Source: an uncultured Pelagibacteraceae bacterium (lineage in GTDB: Bacteria > Pseudomonadota > Alphaproteobacteria > Pelagibacterales > Pelagibacteraceae). From it: a stretch of 49,303 bases of DNA. A program made the position numbers and the translations under genes. The DNA lies in the NCBI GenBank assembly GCA_902572695.1, contig CACGGZ010000003.1, forward strand, positions 1-49,303, written 5' to 3'. Shown one piece after another: positions 39,989-49,303 of the stretch; the stretch's first letter is position 1, and every line of letters starts with the position of its first letter. The notes beneath the pieces are model-generated. The model was not told the origin of the DNA, did not search any database, and saw only the letters and a list, made by a program, of their open reading frames with translations.

Positions 39989-40372
39989 TTATTTCTTAAG
40001 TGGTGTAAGTTTTTTTCCAGCTATAGCTATTGCTTTACCTTTTCTTGTTCTTGCATTGCAATGCGTTCTTTGACCTCTCACTGGTAGTTTTTTTTTATGC
40101 CTTGAGCCTCTGTAACTAGCTAAATCAACTAAACGTTTAATGTTCATAGATGTTTCTCGTCTAAGATCTCCCTCAACTTTATAATTACCATCTATAAATT
40201 CTCTGATTTTTAAAACTTGTTCCTCTGTCAGCTCATTCACTCTTAATTCATTTTTTATATTTAATTCTTTACAAATTTTTTTAGCTGTGAATAACCCTAT
40301 GCCATGGATGTATGTTAAAGCTACGGGCACTACTTTATTTTGTGGAATGTTTATTCCTGCTATACGAGCCAT
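39989..40372 (-). CDS. rpsM: 30S ribosomal protein S13
   Basis: [40 protein letters not shown]. Confidence 0.98.
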   Translation of the reverse strand: MARIAGINIPQNKVVPVALTYIHGIGLFTAKKICKELNIKNELRVNELTEEQVLKIREFIDGNYKVEGDLRRETSMNIKRLVDLASYRGSRHKKKLPVRGQRTHCNARTRKGKAIAIAGKKLTPLKK

Positions 40373-40402
40373 AATTTAAGGGTCTTTTAATTTTTAGCGC
40401 TA

Positions 40403-40430
40403 TTTATATGTTCTTATTATGTTAAGTCAA
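40403..40430 (-). promoter_or_regulatory. Candidate internal promoter for rpsM-rpsK-rpoA-rplQ
   Basis: Minus strand TTGACT (40430..40425), 16 bp, TATAAA (40408..40403) in the 60-bp adk-rpsM gap. Confidence 0.45.
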
Positions 40431-40432
40431 CC

Positions 40433-40999
40433 CTATTTAACGTCAATAATATCGCTAATTTCTTTATTTATTTGATCTATCGACCTCTCTCCATCTATCT
40501 CTTTTAAGATATTCAATTTTTTATAATATTCAATTACTGGCTCTGTTGAGTCTTCATAAGTTTTGTATCTCTTTACAGCTGTTGCTTCATTGTCATCAGC
40601 TCTTTTTTCTAAGGTTTGTCGCTCTAAAATTCTTTTTTTTATAGTTTCGAGAGATACAGATAATTTTAATACTAAATCAATTTTTTGTTTATCGTCGCTT
40701 AGAATTTTTTCCAAAATCTTAACTTGAGATAAATTTCTTGGATAACCATCAAATATGATACGTTTTTTGTATTCACTCATTGTAACAATATTTTTAATCA
40801 AAGTGCTCACTATATCATCTGAAACTAAAGACCCTTTATTAACAATTGCTGATATTTTTTCGCCAAGTGGCGACTTTTTTTCAATTTCACTTCTTAAAAG
40901 ATTACCAGTTGATAAATGAAAAAGATTATATCTTTTTACAATAAAATCTGACTGAGTACCTTTTCCAGCTCCAGGTGGACCAAAAATTATAATATTCAT
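40433..40999 (-). CDS. adk: Adenylate kinase (short, LID-less type)
   Basis: IIFGPPGAGKGTQSDFI, FDGYPRNLSQ, RADDNEATAVKR. Confidence 0.97.
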   Translation of the reverse strand: MNIIIFGPPGAGKGTQSDFIVKRYNLFHLSTGNLLRSEIEKKSPLGEKISAIVNKGSLVSDDIVSTLIKNIVTMSEYKKRIIFDGYPRNLSQVKILEKILSDDKQKIDLVLKLSVSLETIKKRILERQTLEKRADDNEATAVKRYKTYEDSTEPVIEYYKKLNILKEIDGERSIDQINKEISDIIDVK

Positions 41000-41001
41000 T
41001 A

Positions 41002-42303
41002 TTACTTATTGAATTTAGTTTTTCTTATTAATGATTCGTATTGAGAGCTCATTAATCTTGTTTGTACTTGGGTAACTGTATCCATAGCCACAACAACAAC
41101 AATCAATATTGAAGTACCACCTAAATAGAAAGGTATAGGATATTTCGCAATCAAAAATTCTGGTAGAAGACAAACAAATGTTAAATACATAGAACCAATT
41201 GTAGTGAGCCTAATAAGAATAGTCTCTATATATTCTGCACTTCTCTCACCAGGTCTAATTCCAGGTATGTATCCTCCGTATTTCCTTAAATTTTCCGCTG
41301 TCTCTTTAGGATTAAAAACTATTGAGGTATAAAAAAAAGAAAAGAATATTATTCCACTGGCGTAGAGGAGCATGTATAAAGGTTGTCCTTGTGTAAACAT
41401 GGATGAAATTTTCAAAAAATTATCTGAGTCGGAAAAACCAAAATTTGAAAGAGTAATAGGTAACAATAAAAGAGCGGAAGCAAATATCGCTGGAATAACA
41501 CCTGCAGTGTTTATTTTTAAAGGTAAATGGGAAGACTCTCCACCATAAATTTTATTGCCAACTTGTCTTTTGGGATAATTTATAAGAATTTTTCTAAATG
41601 CTCTTTCAAAAAAAACTATGAAAAGGACTGTCAATATTACTAATATAAAAATCCCTACTATCATAGTTGCTGATAAAGCCCCTGTTCGACCTAATTCGAA
41701 AGTAGAGGCTAAAGCTCTAGGAATCTCAGCAACAATACCTGAGAAAATTATAAGGGATATTCCGTTTCCAACTCCTCTTAAGGTAATTTGCTCACCTAAC
41801 CACATTAAAAAAGTTGTTCCAGCAGTCAATGAAACCATTGTTATAAGTCTAAAATTTAAACCTGGGTCTACAACAATATTCCCTGCATTTTCCAAACCAA
41901 CTGCTACACCATAAGACTGAAAGATAGCAATTAAAACCGTTCCGTATCTTGTTATTTGAGTAATTTTTTTTCTTCCTATTTCACCTTGTTCTTTGAGGTT
42001 TTTGAAATATTGAGAAACTCCAGTCAATAATTGTACTATAATTGATGCTGATATATATGGCATGATACCTAAAGCAAAAATAGCCATTCTCGTAACAGCT
42101 CCGCCTGAAAACATATTAAACATTCCAAGCAAGCCTTGTTGAGAGGTTGACATTATGTTTTTAAGAGCCTCAGGATCTATACCATTTAGGGGTATATAAG
42201 TCCCTATTCGATAAATAATTAAAATACCTATAGTGAAAAAAATTCTGTTTTTAAGATCTGATGCTTGGCTAAATGCTCCTGGAGCTATACTTTCACTAGA
42301 CAT
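41002..42303 (-). CDS. secY: Preprotein translocase subunit SecY
   Basis: RIGTYIPLNGID, ALGIMPYISASIIVQLL, IPGIRPGERSAEYIE. Confidence 0.98.
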   Translation of the reverse strand: MSSESIAPGAFSQASDLKNRIFFTIGILIIYRIGTYIPLNGIDPEALKNIMSTSQQGLLGMFNMFSGGAVTRMAIFALGIMPYISASIIVQLLTGVSQYFKNLKEQGEIGRKKITQITRYGTVLIAIFQSYGVAVGLENAGNIVVDPGLNFRLITMVSLTAGTTFLMWLGEQITLRGVGNGISLIIFSGIVAEIPRALASTFELGRTGALSATMIVGIFILVILTVLFIVFFERAFRKILINYPKRQVGNKIYGGESSHLPLKINTAGVIPAIFASALLLLPITLSNFGFSDSDNFLKISSMFTQGQPLYMLLYASGIIFFSFFYTSIVFNPKETAENLRKYGGYIPGIRPGERSAEYIETILIRLTTIGSMYLTFVCLLPEFLIAKYPIPFYLGGTSILIVVVVAMDTVTQVQTRLMSSQYESLIRKTKFNK

Positions 42304-42308
42304 AATAA

Positions 42309-42761
42309 TTAATCTTTAACTAAAGTAAGTTTACCACCAATTTTTTCAATCTTGCTTTTTGCGTTTTTTGAAACGTAATTAGTAGAAATATCAACCTTTG
42401 TTTTCAAATCTCCAGATCCTAAAATTTTTAATTTTGAATACTTTTTATTTATAATTTTCTTAGATATTAAAGACTTAAGATCCAAAGGTTTTTTGGGATC
42501 AATTTTACTTTTTTCACAAAATTTTTGAATATTTGATAAATTTATAGTTGCAATCTTGGACTTAAAAAAATTCTTGAAGCCTCTTTTTGGTAATCTTCTA
42601 TATAAAGGCATTTGACCACCTTCAAAACTTTTAACAGCAACTCCTCTCCTTGATTTTTGTCCTTTGTGTCCTCTTCCAGATGTTTTCCCTTTTGTTGATC
42701 CAATTCCTCTTCCAACTCTTTGTTTTTTTTGATTAGTTTTTACAAGTTCATTAAGTCTCAT
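42309..42761 (-). CDS. rplO: 50S ribosomal protein L15
   Basis: [38 protein letters not shown]. Confidence 0.97.
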   Translation of the reverse strand: MRLNELVKTNQKKQRVGRGIGSTKGKTSGRGHKGQKSRRGVAVKSFEGGQMPLYRRLPKRGFKNFFKSKIATINLSNIQKFCEKSKIDPKKPLDLKSLISKKIINKKYSKLKILGSGDLKTKVDISTNYVSKNAKSKIEKIGGKLTLVKD

Positions 42762-43264
42762 TATTTACTCTCTCTCTTAGATATAATTTCAGAAATTTTT
42801 TTTCCTCTTATAGTAGAAATTAATTTAGGTGAAGTTTGAGATCTTAAACCTTTAATACATGCTTTTAAAACATTATGTGGATTAGCTGAACCAAGAGATT
42901 TAGCAACTACGTCTTGAATTCCTAAAACTTCACAAGCTGATCTTATCGGTCCACCAGCAATTATACCGGTTCCTGAAGGTGCGGCTCTCATGAATACTTT
43001 GCCAGAGCCATTTTTACCTGTTACATCATGGTGTAGTGTTCTTCCCTCTTTTAACGGAATTTTTATTTGATTCTTTTTAGCTACATCAGTCGCTTTTTTA
43101 ATCGCGTCAGGCACTTGCTTTGATTTTCCTTGTCCTATGCCAATTGAACCTTTTTGGTTTCCAACCACAACTAAAGCAGCAAAACCAAAACGCCTTCCGC
43201 CTTTTACAACTTTGGTAATTCTATTAATTGCAACTAATTTCTCTTTAAATTCACTCTCAGCCAT
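42761..43264 (-). CDS. rpsE: 30S ribosomal protein S5
   Basis: [52 protein letters not shown]. Confidence 0.98.
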   Translation of the reverse strand: MAESEFKEKLVAINRITKVVKGGRRFGFAALVVVGNQKGSIGIGQGKSKQVPDAIKKATDVAKKNQIKIPLKEGRTLHHDVTGKNGSGKVFMRAAPSGTGIIAGGPIRSACEVLGIQDVVAKSLGSANPHNVLKACIKGLRSQTSPKLISTIRGKKISEIISKRESK

Positions 43265-43265
43265 A

Positions 43266-43616
43266 TTAGAATTTCATCCCGTTTTTTCTCAGCGAGTCAG
43301 CAAAAGCTTTTATTCTTCCATGATATTTATAACCACCTCTATCAAAATAAACTTTGTCGATCTTTAGATCTTTTGCTCTTTTTGCTAACATTTCTCCAAT
43401 TATATTTGATAACTCCATCTTTTTTTTGTTCTTTGCAACATCTTTTTCGATTGAGGAGGCAGATACAACTGTTTTCATTGATTTATCATCAATAATTTGT
43501 GCTGAAATATTTTTTGATGTTTTAAAAACAGAAATTCTAAATTTTCCAATTTTATTAAATTTTTTAAGTCTTTTTCTATTTCTAATTTTCCTTTTAATTG
43601 TTTTTGATACAGACAT
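43266..43616 (-). CDS. rplR: 50S ribosomal protein L18
   Basis: [44 protein letters not shown]. Confidence 0.96.
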   Translation of the reverse strand: MSVSKTIKRKIRNRKRLKKFNKIGKFRISVFKTSKNISAQIIDDKSMKTVVSASSIEKDVAKNKKKMELSNIIGEMLAKRAKDLKIDKVYFDRGGYKYHGRIKAFADSLRKNGMKF

Positions 43617-43617
43617 C

Positions 43618-44163
43618 TTATTTTTTCTTTCCTTCTTTTCTGAGCACGTATTGATCTCTCTCTTTTATACCTTTTCCCTTGTAAGGTTCAACAGACTTAA
43701 GAGATTTTATTTCTGCTGCAATTTTTGAAACAAGTTCCTTATCTACCCCAGAGATTTTAATAACGGTTTGTTTTTCTACACTAATTTTAATTTCTTTTGG
43801 AATTTTAAAGTTTACATCATGACTAAAACCAAGTTGTAAATTCAAATTTTCACCCTTCAAATTTGCTCTAAATCCAACGCCTGTTAGCTCTAAAGTTTTC
43901 TCGTGTCCTTTTGAAACCCCGTTTACAGCATTATTAATAAGACTTCTGTAGGTGCCCCAAAGAACCGAAGTTTCTTTGTCAACTTTTTTACTAAGTGGAG
44001 AAATTTCAAATTCATTTTTTTCATTAACTTTAGACGAAAAAATTTTATCATCTATTGAAAGCATCTTAGATCCTTTTGGACCCTTCACTGTAATACTAGC
44101 TCCCGCTATGTTAATAGTTGAGTCTTTTGGCAATAATATACTTTTTTTTCCAATTTTAGACAT
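43618..44163 (-). CDS. rplF: 50S ribosomal protein L6
   Basis: MSKIGKKSILLP, VKGPKGSKML, YKGKGIKERDQYVLRKEGKKK. Confidence 0.97.
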   Translation of the reverse strand: MSKIGKKSILLPKDSTINIAGASITVKGPKGSKMLSIDDKIFSSKVNEKNEFEISPLSKKVDKETSVLWGTYRSLINNAVNGVSKGHEKTLELTGVGFRANLKGENLNLQLGFSHDVNFKIPKEIKISVEKQTVIKISGVDKELVSKIAAEIKSLKSVEPYKGKGIKERDQYVLRKEGKKK

Positions 44164-44558
44164 TAAAATACCCTACAAATGATTTCTCCACCTAAATTAT
44201 TTTTTCTCGCCTCTGCGTCCGACATTACGCCCTTCGAAGTAGATAAAATAGCTAATCCAAGGCCATTTTGGATTTTTGGTACACTTAATGCTCTTGAATA
44301 AACTCTTCTTCCAGGTTTTGAAATTCTTTTAATTTCTTTAATAACAGGTAAACCTTCATAATATTTTAAATCAATCTTTAGAGATTGCTTATTATCTTTT
44401 TTATCAATATGATAATTATTAATGTAACCCTCGATTTTTAGAATTTCTAAAATATTTATTCTAAATTTTGAATGAGGTACAACAATAGTATCTAAATTTC
44501 TCATCTGCCCGTTTCTAATTCTCGTAAACATATCTCCAATTGGATCAATCAAACTCAT
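44163..44558 (-). CDS. rpsH: 30S ribosomal protein S8
   Basis: DPIGDMFTRIRNGQMRN, GLGLAILSTSKGVMSDAEARKNNLGGEIICRVF. Confidence 0.97.
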   Translation of the reverse strand: MSLIDPIGDMFTRIRNGQMRNLDTIVVPHSKFRINILEILKIEGYINNYHIDKKDNKQSLKIDLKYYEGLPVIKEIKRISKPGRRVYSRALSVPKIQNGLGLAILSTSKGVMSDAEARKNNLGGEIICRVF

Positions 44559-44565
44559 ATTCCTC

Positions 44566-44871
44566 CTACCAGCTAGATTTTATAATACCAGGTATTTTTC
44601 CTGCTGAAGCCATATCTCTTAAAGCTATCCTGGATATTTTTAATTTTCTGTAAACACCATGGGGTCTACCAGTAATTTCACATCTATTTCTTATTCTAAT
44701 TTTTGATGAATTTTTTGGCAATTTGTTAAGTTTTAATTGCGCTTCAAATCTCTCTGATAACTCCAGTTTTTTATTATTTATTATTTTTTTTAGTGCTTGC
44801 CTTTTTTTCTCGTATCTTTTAGCAAGCTTTATTCTTTTTAAATTTCTCTGTATTGCACTTGTTTTTGCCAT
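44566..44871 (-). CDS. rpsN: 30S ribosomal protein S14
   Basis: [45 protein letters not shown]. Confidence 0.98.
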   Translation of the reverse strand: MAKTSAIQRNLKRIKLAKRYEKKRQALKKIINNKKLELSERFEAQLKLNKLPKNSSKIRIRNRCEITGRPHGVYRKLKISRIALRDMASAGKIPGIIKSSW

Positions 44872-44877
44872 ATCTCC

Positions 44878-45429
44878 TCAATTATTTTTTGTTTTTAAAG
44901 GAAAATTAAATTCTTTTAAAAGTTCTAATGTTCCTTCTTTTGATTTACTGTTAGTTACTATAGTTATATCTAAACCTCTTATTTTTTCGACTTTATCAAA
45001 GTTAACCTCGGGAAAAATGATATGTTCTTTAATACCAAAACTATAATTTCCTGAATTATCTATTCCAGAAGATTTTAATCCTCGAAAATCTTTTATTCTT
45101 GGCAACGCTATATTAACTAATCTGTCAATAAACTCATACATTTTGTCTGATCTTAAAGTCACTTTTAAACCAGCATTTGCTCCCTTTCTAGTTTTAAAAT
45201 TAGAAATTGATTTCTTGAACTTAGTTATTATTGGTCTTTGACCAGCTATCAATGATAAATCTTCTAAACAAACTTTTAATTTTTTACTGTCAAGAGCATC
45301 TTCTCCTAAACCCATATTTAATATAACCTTAATTAACTTTGGAACCTGATGTTTGTTTTTAAAATTAAGTTTACTCATTAATTTAGTAATAATTTCTTTA
45401 TCGTAATTATTTTTTAATCTTGCGGGCAT
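44878..45429 (-). CDS. rplE: 50S ribosomal protein L5
   Basis: PKLIKVILNMGLGEDALD, GQRPIITKFKKSISNFKTRKG, GLDITIVTNS. Confidence 0.97.
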   Translation of the reverse strand: MPARLKNNYDKEIITKLMSKLNFKNKHQVPKLIKVILNMGLGEDALDSKKLKVCLEDLSLIAGQRPIITKFKKSISNFKTRKGANAGLKVTLRSDKMYEFIDRLVNIALPRIKDFRGLKSSGIDNSGNYSFGIKEHIIFPEVNFDKVEKIRGLDITIVTNSKSKEGTLELLKEFNFPLKTKNN

Positions 45430-45671
45430 TATTTTTTAACTTCCTTTTTTTGTACTTTTTTATCAACGTTTTTTATATTTGAAATATGTATAAAATTTTC
45501 TTTAGATATAATTCCTCCCTTATTCTCTTTTGTAGGCTTAAGGTGTTTTTTTATCATGTTGATTGATTTTATTTTTACCGTATTCAACTTTCTGTTTATC
45601 TCTAAAACTTCACCTGTTTTACCTTTATCCTTACCTGTAATAACTTTAACTTGTGTTCCTTTTTTTATCAT
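45429..45671 (-). CDS. rplX: 50S ribosomal protein L24
   Basis: [25 protein letters not shown] motif. Confidence 0.95.
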   Translation of the reverse strand: MIKKGTQVKVITGKDKGKTGEVLEINRKLNTVKIKSINMIKKHLKPTKENKGGIISKENFIHISNIKNVDKKVQKKEVKK

Positions 45672-46040
45672 TTAGATAACCTCCGGTGCTAATGATATAA
45701 TTTTTGTATGTCCTTTAAATCTTAATTCTCTTGTAACTGGACCAAATATTCTTGTTCCAATTGGCTCACCTTTCTCATCAGTTAATACAACAGCATTGCT
45801 ATCGAATTGAACTTTAGATCCATCATCTCTAAAAATTTCTTTTTTTGTTCTAACCACTACTGCTTTATGAACTGCACCTTTTTTAACTTTACCCTTTGGT
45901 ATTGCATCCTTTACACTGATAACTATTAAATCTCCGACAGAAGCGTATCTTCGTTTTGATCCTCCTAAAACTTTAATACACTCTACTCTTCTTGCTCCAG
46001 TATTGTCAGCCACCATTAATTCTGTTTGTATTTGTATCAT
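45672..46040 (-). CDS. rplN: 50S ribosomal protein L14
   Basis: [37 protein letters not shown]. Confidence 0.98.
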   Translation of the reverse strand: MIQIQTELMVADNTGARRVECIKVLGGSKRRYASVGDLIVISVKDAIPKGKVKKGAVHKAVVVRTKKEIFRDDGSKVQFDSNAVVLTDEKGEPIGTRIFGPVTRELRFKGHTKIISLAPEVI

Positions 46041-46264
46041 GTTTTAACCTGCCAAGTTTTCTTTTTTGAATATGGTTTACATTCTATGATTTTTACAATT
46101 TGACCCTCTTTGAGCTTATCACTTTCGTCATGGGCATGGTACTTTTTAGATCTTGTGATTACTTTTCCATAAAAAGGGTGACGATATTTTCTAGTAACTT
46201 CTACTACAACTGTTTTTTTATTTTTGGCACTAGTAATTTTTCCTTTTAATATTTTTTTTGTCAT
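46037..46264 (-). CDS. rpsQ: 30S ribosomal protein S17
   Basis: [31 protein letters not shown]. Confidence 0.96.
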   Translation of the reverse strand: MTKKILKGKITSAKNKKTVVVEVTRKYRHPFYGKVITRSKKYHAHDESDKLKEGQIVKIIECKPYSKKKTWQVKT

Positions 46265-46437
46265 TTGATATTCCTCAAATTAGTGTAAATTCTAGCAATA
46301 TTTTTTTTTATTTCACTATATTCCGCTGAGTTTTGTATCTGGTTGTTTACTTTTTTAAATCTTATGTTAAATAAATCTTTTTTTAAAGATGCAATTTTTT
46401 TAATTGATTGATCTTTTGTAAGTTTTTTATTTTTCAT
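46261..46437 (-). CDS. rpmC: 50S ribosomal protein L29 (missing from supplied ORF track, 58 aa)
   Basis: Manual translation [58 protein letters not shown]; between rplP and rpsQ with ATGA overlap. Confidence 0.92.
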   Translation of the reverse strand: MKNKKLTKDQSIKKIASLKKDLFNIRFKKVNNQIQNSAEYSEIKKNIARIYTNLRNIK

Positions 46438-46438
46438 A

Positions 46439-46843
46439 TCACCTACTAATAAATTTCGTTTTTATTGGGAGTTTTGCGCTAGCTTTATATAATGCTTCTC
46501 TTGCAATTTCTTCGGAAACACCGTCAACTTCAAAAATAATTCTTCCTGGTTTTACTCTACAAGCATAGTATTCTGGTGAACCCTTTCCTTTTCCCATCCT
46601 TACTTCTGTCGGTTTTTTTGAAACTGGAATGTTGGGAAAAATTCTAGTCCAAACCTTACCAGTTCTCTTCATATATCTTGTTAGGGCTACTCTTGCAGCT
46701 TCGATTTGTTTACCTATGATTCTCTCCGGTTCCATGGCTTTTAGACCGTATTGTCCATAATTTAATTTTACTGCTCTTGAGGCTTTACCATGGATTCTTC
46801 CTTTAAAAGCTTTTCTAAATTTAGTTCTTGTTGGTTGTAACAT
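46439..46843 (-). CDS. rplP: 50S ribosomal protein L16
   Basis: [48 protein letters not shown]. Confidence 0.98.
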   Translation of the reverse strand: MLQPTRTKFRKAFKGRIHGKASRAVKLNYGQYGLKAMEPERIIGKQIEAARVALTRYMKRTGKVWTRIFPNIPVSKKPTEVRMGKGKGSPEYYACRVKPGRIIFEVDGVSEEIAREALYKASAKLPIKTKFISR

Positions 46844-47507
46844 TTTTTACCTTTTGTATTTTTTCTTTTTGAACATCCTTTTCAAATAGTTCACCTTTAT
46901 ATATCCAAACTTTTACTCCTATAATTCCATATGTTGTTAATGCCTCAGCAAATCCGTAATCTATATCTGCTCTTAATGTATGAGAAGGTATACTTCCTTC
47001 TCTTAACCACTCAGTTCTTGCTATTTCATTTCCAGCTAAACGACCGCTGACCATAACCTTGATGCCTCTAGCGTTTAATCTCATTGCTGACTGCATAGCT
47101 CTTTTCATAGCTCTTCTATATGCTATCCTTTTAACTAATTGCTGAGATATATTTTCAGCAACTAAATTTGCATTCAACTCTGGTTTTTTAATTTCTTTGA
47201 TGTTTATATTTACTTCACTACTTGTAATCTTTGAAAGTTTGCCTTTAATTTTTTCAATATCTGAACCTTTTTTTCCAATAACAAAACCTGGTCGAGAAGT
47301 GTGAATTGTAACTGTACATTTTTTTGATGATCTTTCAATTACAACTTCAGAAACACCTGAATTAATAATATTTTTTTTAATATAATTTCTAATTTTAAAA
47401 TCTTCGATTAAGTATTTTCCAAATTCTCTTTTTTTGGCAAACCAAGTGGAGTCCCATCCACGATTAATACCTAATCTCATTCCAATAGGATTAATTTTTT
47501 GGCCCAT
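46821..47507 (-). CDS. rpsC: 30S ribosomal protein S3 (start trimmed to MGQKINP)
   Basis: [42 protein letters not shown]. Confidence 0.97.
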   Translation of the reverse strand: MGQKINPIGMRLGINRGWDSTWFAKKREFGKYLIEDFKIRNYIKKNIINSGVSEVVIERSSKKCTVTIHTSRPGFVIGKKGSDIEKIKGKLSKITSSEVNINIKEIKKPELNANLVAENISQQLVKRIAYRRAMKRAMQSAMRLNARGIKVMVSGRLAGNEIARTEWLREGSIPSHTLRADIDYGFAEALTTYGIIGVKVWIYKGELFEKDVQKEKIQKVKNVTTNKN

Positions 47508-47865
47508 TTTTTTTCTCCTGTTTTTCTTGCAATACAATTGTGATATTGCTAAAGGGTTTCTTAATACCGCTAGCTCTGCCTTTTGCCCTTGGTCTAAACC
47601 TTTTCATTACTAACGATTTTCCAACAAAGGCTTCTTTGATATATAAATTATCAATATCAAATTGATTGTTGTTCTCAGCATTTGCCACAGCCGATTTCAC
47701 AGTTTTGCTTATATCCCTTGCTACTTTTTTTCTTACAAAATCAAGATCTTTTAAAGCAATTTCAGCTTTTTTTCCTCTAATATAATCCAGAACTAACCCT
47801 ATTTTTCTGGGACTACACCTAACGTTTTTATTTATTGCTTTTACAGTATTGTTATTTTTTTGCAT
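47491..47865 (-). CDS. rplV: 50S ribosomal protein L22 (start trimmed to [11 protein letters not shown])
   Basis: [43 protein letters not shown]. Confidence 0.95.
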   Translation of the reverse strand: MQKNNNTVKAINKNVRCSPRKIGLVLDYIRGKKAEIALKDLDFVRKKVARDISKTVKSAVANAENNNQFDIDNLYIKEAFVGKSLVMKRFRPRAKGRASGIKKPFSNITIVLQEKQEKKNGPKN

Positions 47866-48208
47866 TAGTATCTCCTGGTTTAGAAGTAGCCGCTGGTGAA
47901 GGCTTAGCATCAGATTTTGATGTTGCGGCTTCTGCTGCAGCTTTTTTATCAGCCGGCGTATGTCCTTTAAATGTTCTAGTAGGTGCAAATTCTCCAAGTT
48001 TATGACCTACCATTTCTTCTGAAATAGTAATTGGTATAAAACTTTTTCCATTATGAATCATAAAACTATGACCAACAAAATCTGGTATAATTGTGGAATT
48101 TCTAGACCAAGTTTTTATTGGTTTTTTATTTGTGGAACTTTTAAGTTTATCGATCTTTTTTAATAAACTTGGATGCACGAATGGTCCTTTCCAAATTGAT
48201 CTAGTCAT
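47852..48208 (-). CDS. rpsS: 30S ribosomal protein S19 with Ala/Ser/Pro/Lys-rich C-terminal extension
   Basis: [63 protein letters not shown]. Confidence 0.97.
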   Translation of the reverse strand: MTRSIWKGPFVHPSLLKKIDKLKSSTNKKPIKTWSRNSTIIPDFVGHSFMIHNGKSFIPITISEEMVGHKLGEFAPTRTFKGHTPADKKAAAEAATSKSDAKPSPAATSKPGDTNAKK

Positions 48209-48210
48209 AT

Positions 48211-49041
48211 TTACTTCCTTTTCTTCCTTCTTGATATTATAAATTTATCACTTCTTTTAGGTTTTCTTGTCTTAAGTCCCTTAGCAGATTGCCCCCATGG
48301 TGAAACTGGTGACCGACCGCCAGAAGTTTTTCCTTCACCTCCTCCATGCGGATGATCAACTGGATTCATCGCTACACCTCTAGACTGAGGCCTTATACCT
48401 CTCCATCTATTTCTTCCAGCCTTACCGATTTTTATGTTTTTTTGATCTGGGTTAGAAACTACACCAATAGTTGCTGAACAGTCACTTCTTATTTTTCTTG
48501 TTTCACCCGATGATAATTTAATGATTGCATAATCCCCATCGTAACCAGATAAAACTACCGAGGCGCCAGCAGATCTTGCAAGTTTACCACCGCCACCTGG
48601 AGTTAATTCAACATTATGCACTGATGTACCTACTGGTATATCTCTTAATTTTAAGTTATTTCCAATTTTAATCTCGATATTGCTTCCAGACTCTATAATA
48701 TCTCCTTTTTTCAATCCTTGAGGACATAAAATATAATTTTTAATGTTATTTTCGTAATTAATTAGAGCTATGTGAGCTGTTCGATTAGGATCGTATTCTA
48801 TACGTTCGACTGTTGCCTTGGTATTCATTTTATTTCTATAAAAATCAATTATTCTATATTTGTGCTTTGCTCCACCGCCTCTATGTCTTGAAGTAATTCT
48901 TCCATAATTATTTCTTCCGCCTGTAGATGATTGGCCGGTAGTAAGAGGCTTGTAAGGTTTACCTTGCCACAATTTTTCTCTGTTAACAATAACTGTTCCA
49001 CGTGTGGATTTAGTATAGGGTTTGAAATTTTTTAGTGCCAT
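48211..49041 (-). CDS. rplB: 50S ribosomal protein L2
   Basis: [55 protein letters not shown]. Confidence 0.99.
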   Translation of the reverse strand: MALKNFKPYTKSTRGTVIVNREKLWQGKPYKPLTTGQSSTGGRNNYGRITSRHRGGGAKHKYRIIDFYRNKMNTKATVERIEYDPNRTAHIALINYENNIKNYILCPQGLKKGDIIESGSNIEIKIGNNLKLRDIPVGTSVHNVELTPGGGGKLARSAGASVVLSGYDGDYAIIKLSSGETRKIRSDCSATIGVVSNPDQKNIKIGKAGRNRWRGIRPQSRGVAMNPVDHPHGGGEGKTSGGRSPVSPWGQSAKGLKTRKPKRSDKFIISRRKKRK

Positions 49042-49043
49042 AA

Positions 49044-49303
49044 TTATAAGCTTGCAGTTAAATCAATAGTCTGTCCTTTTTTAAGTGTAACTATTGCTTT
49101 TTTGTAACCAGTTTTTTTTGAAACCTTACCTTGTCTCATTTTTATTTTGGTTTTTTTATTAATAATGTTTACTTTTATCACTTTTACTTTAAATAGTTTC
49201 TCTATATTTTTTTTTATTATCTTTTTATTTGCGTTTTTATGAACTTTAAAAACTGTTTTGTTTTGCTCCGACAATACTGTCGCTTTTTCTGTGATAATTG
49301 GGA
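49044..49303 (-). CDS. rplW: 50S ribosomal protein L23, N-terminus beyond window
   Basis: In-frame reading continues past the ORF-track TTG start: ...PIITEKATVLSEQNKTVFKVHKNANKK..., matching the conserved L23 N-terminus. Confidence 0.93.
   Translation of the reverse strand, partial: PIITEKATVLSEQNKTVFKVHKNANKKIIKKNIEKLFKVKVIKVNIINKKTKIKMRQGKVSKKTGYKKAIVTLKKGQTIDLTASL

Noticed and set aside
41618-41914. 98-aa plus-strand ORF opposite secY
   Set aside because: Antisense shadow ORF
43354-43728. 124-aa plus-strand ORF opposite rplR/rplF
   Set aside because: Antisense to two ribosomal protein genes; low-complexity Phe/Leu composition
47866-47997. 44-residue N-terminal extension of rplV in the ORF track ([15 protein letters not shown]...)
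   Set aside because: Out-of-frame reading of the S19 C-terminal tail; conserved L22 begins at [11 protein letters not shown] (47865)
1-49303. CRISPR, prophage, IS element, toxin-antitoxin or defence system
   Set aside because: No regularly spaced repeats, transposase, integrase, phage structural or toxin signatures; nearly all bases belong to recognisable housekeeping genes

Overview
AT-rich, gene-dense window with very short intergenic gaps. Content and synteny look like a streamlined alphaproteobacterial chromosome, most likely SAR11/Pelagibacterales (inferred from gene content, not from a search). Left to right it holds: ribD(partial)-nrdR-glyA-rpiB-2OG hydroxylase; hemB; recO-rnc-lepB-acpS-pdxJ-pyrE-rsh-folK-smpB-dapA; a soluble lytic transglycosylase; tRNA-Ser(GCU); a frameshifted RarD/EamA-type permease gene; a TPP-riboswitch-controlled SSF symporter (thiV-like); umuDC with a GTTC-N7-GTTC SOS box; an orphan amino-acid ABC SBP and permease; MATE; trhO; an O-methyltransferase; gatCAB; ruvX-pyrB-pyrC-like-plsY-topA-ridA; ugd-galU; panC; mgtE; lipB; rluC; and most of the S10/spc/alpha ribosomal protein superoperon (rplQ to rplW, cut by the window end). 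I found no CRISPR array, prophage, IS element or obvious defence island. The most interesting locus is the umuDC-thiV junction: a candidate promoter overlaps the umuC stop codon and would start transcription almost at the first nucleotide of a compact TPP aptamer, whose 3' end supplies the Shine-Dalgarno-like sequence of thiV. Other points of interest are a dihydroorotase-like partner of PyrB without catalytic metal ligands, an RSH lacking most of the TGS-ACT linker, a variant NrdR zinc ribbon, a poly-A frameshift in the DMT permease gene, and convergent genes that share palindromic stop codons.
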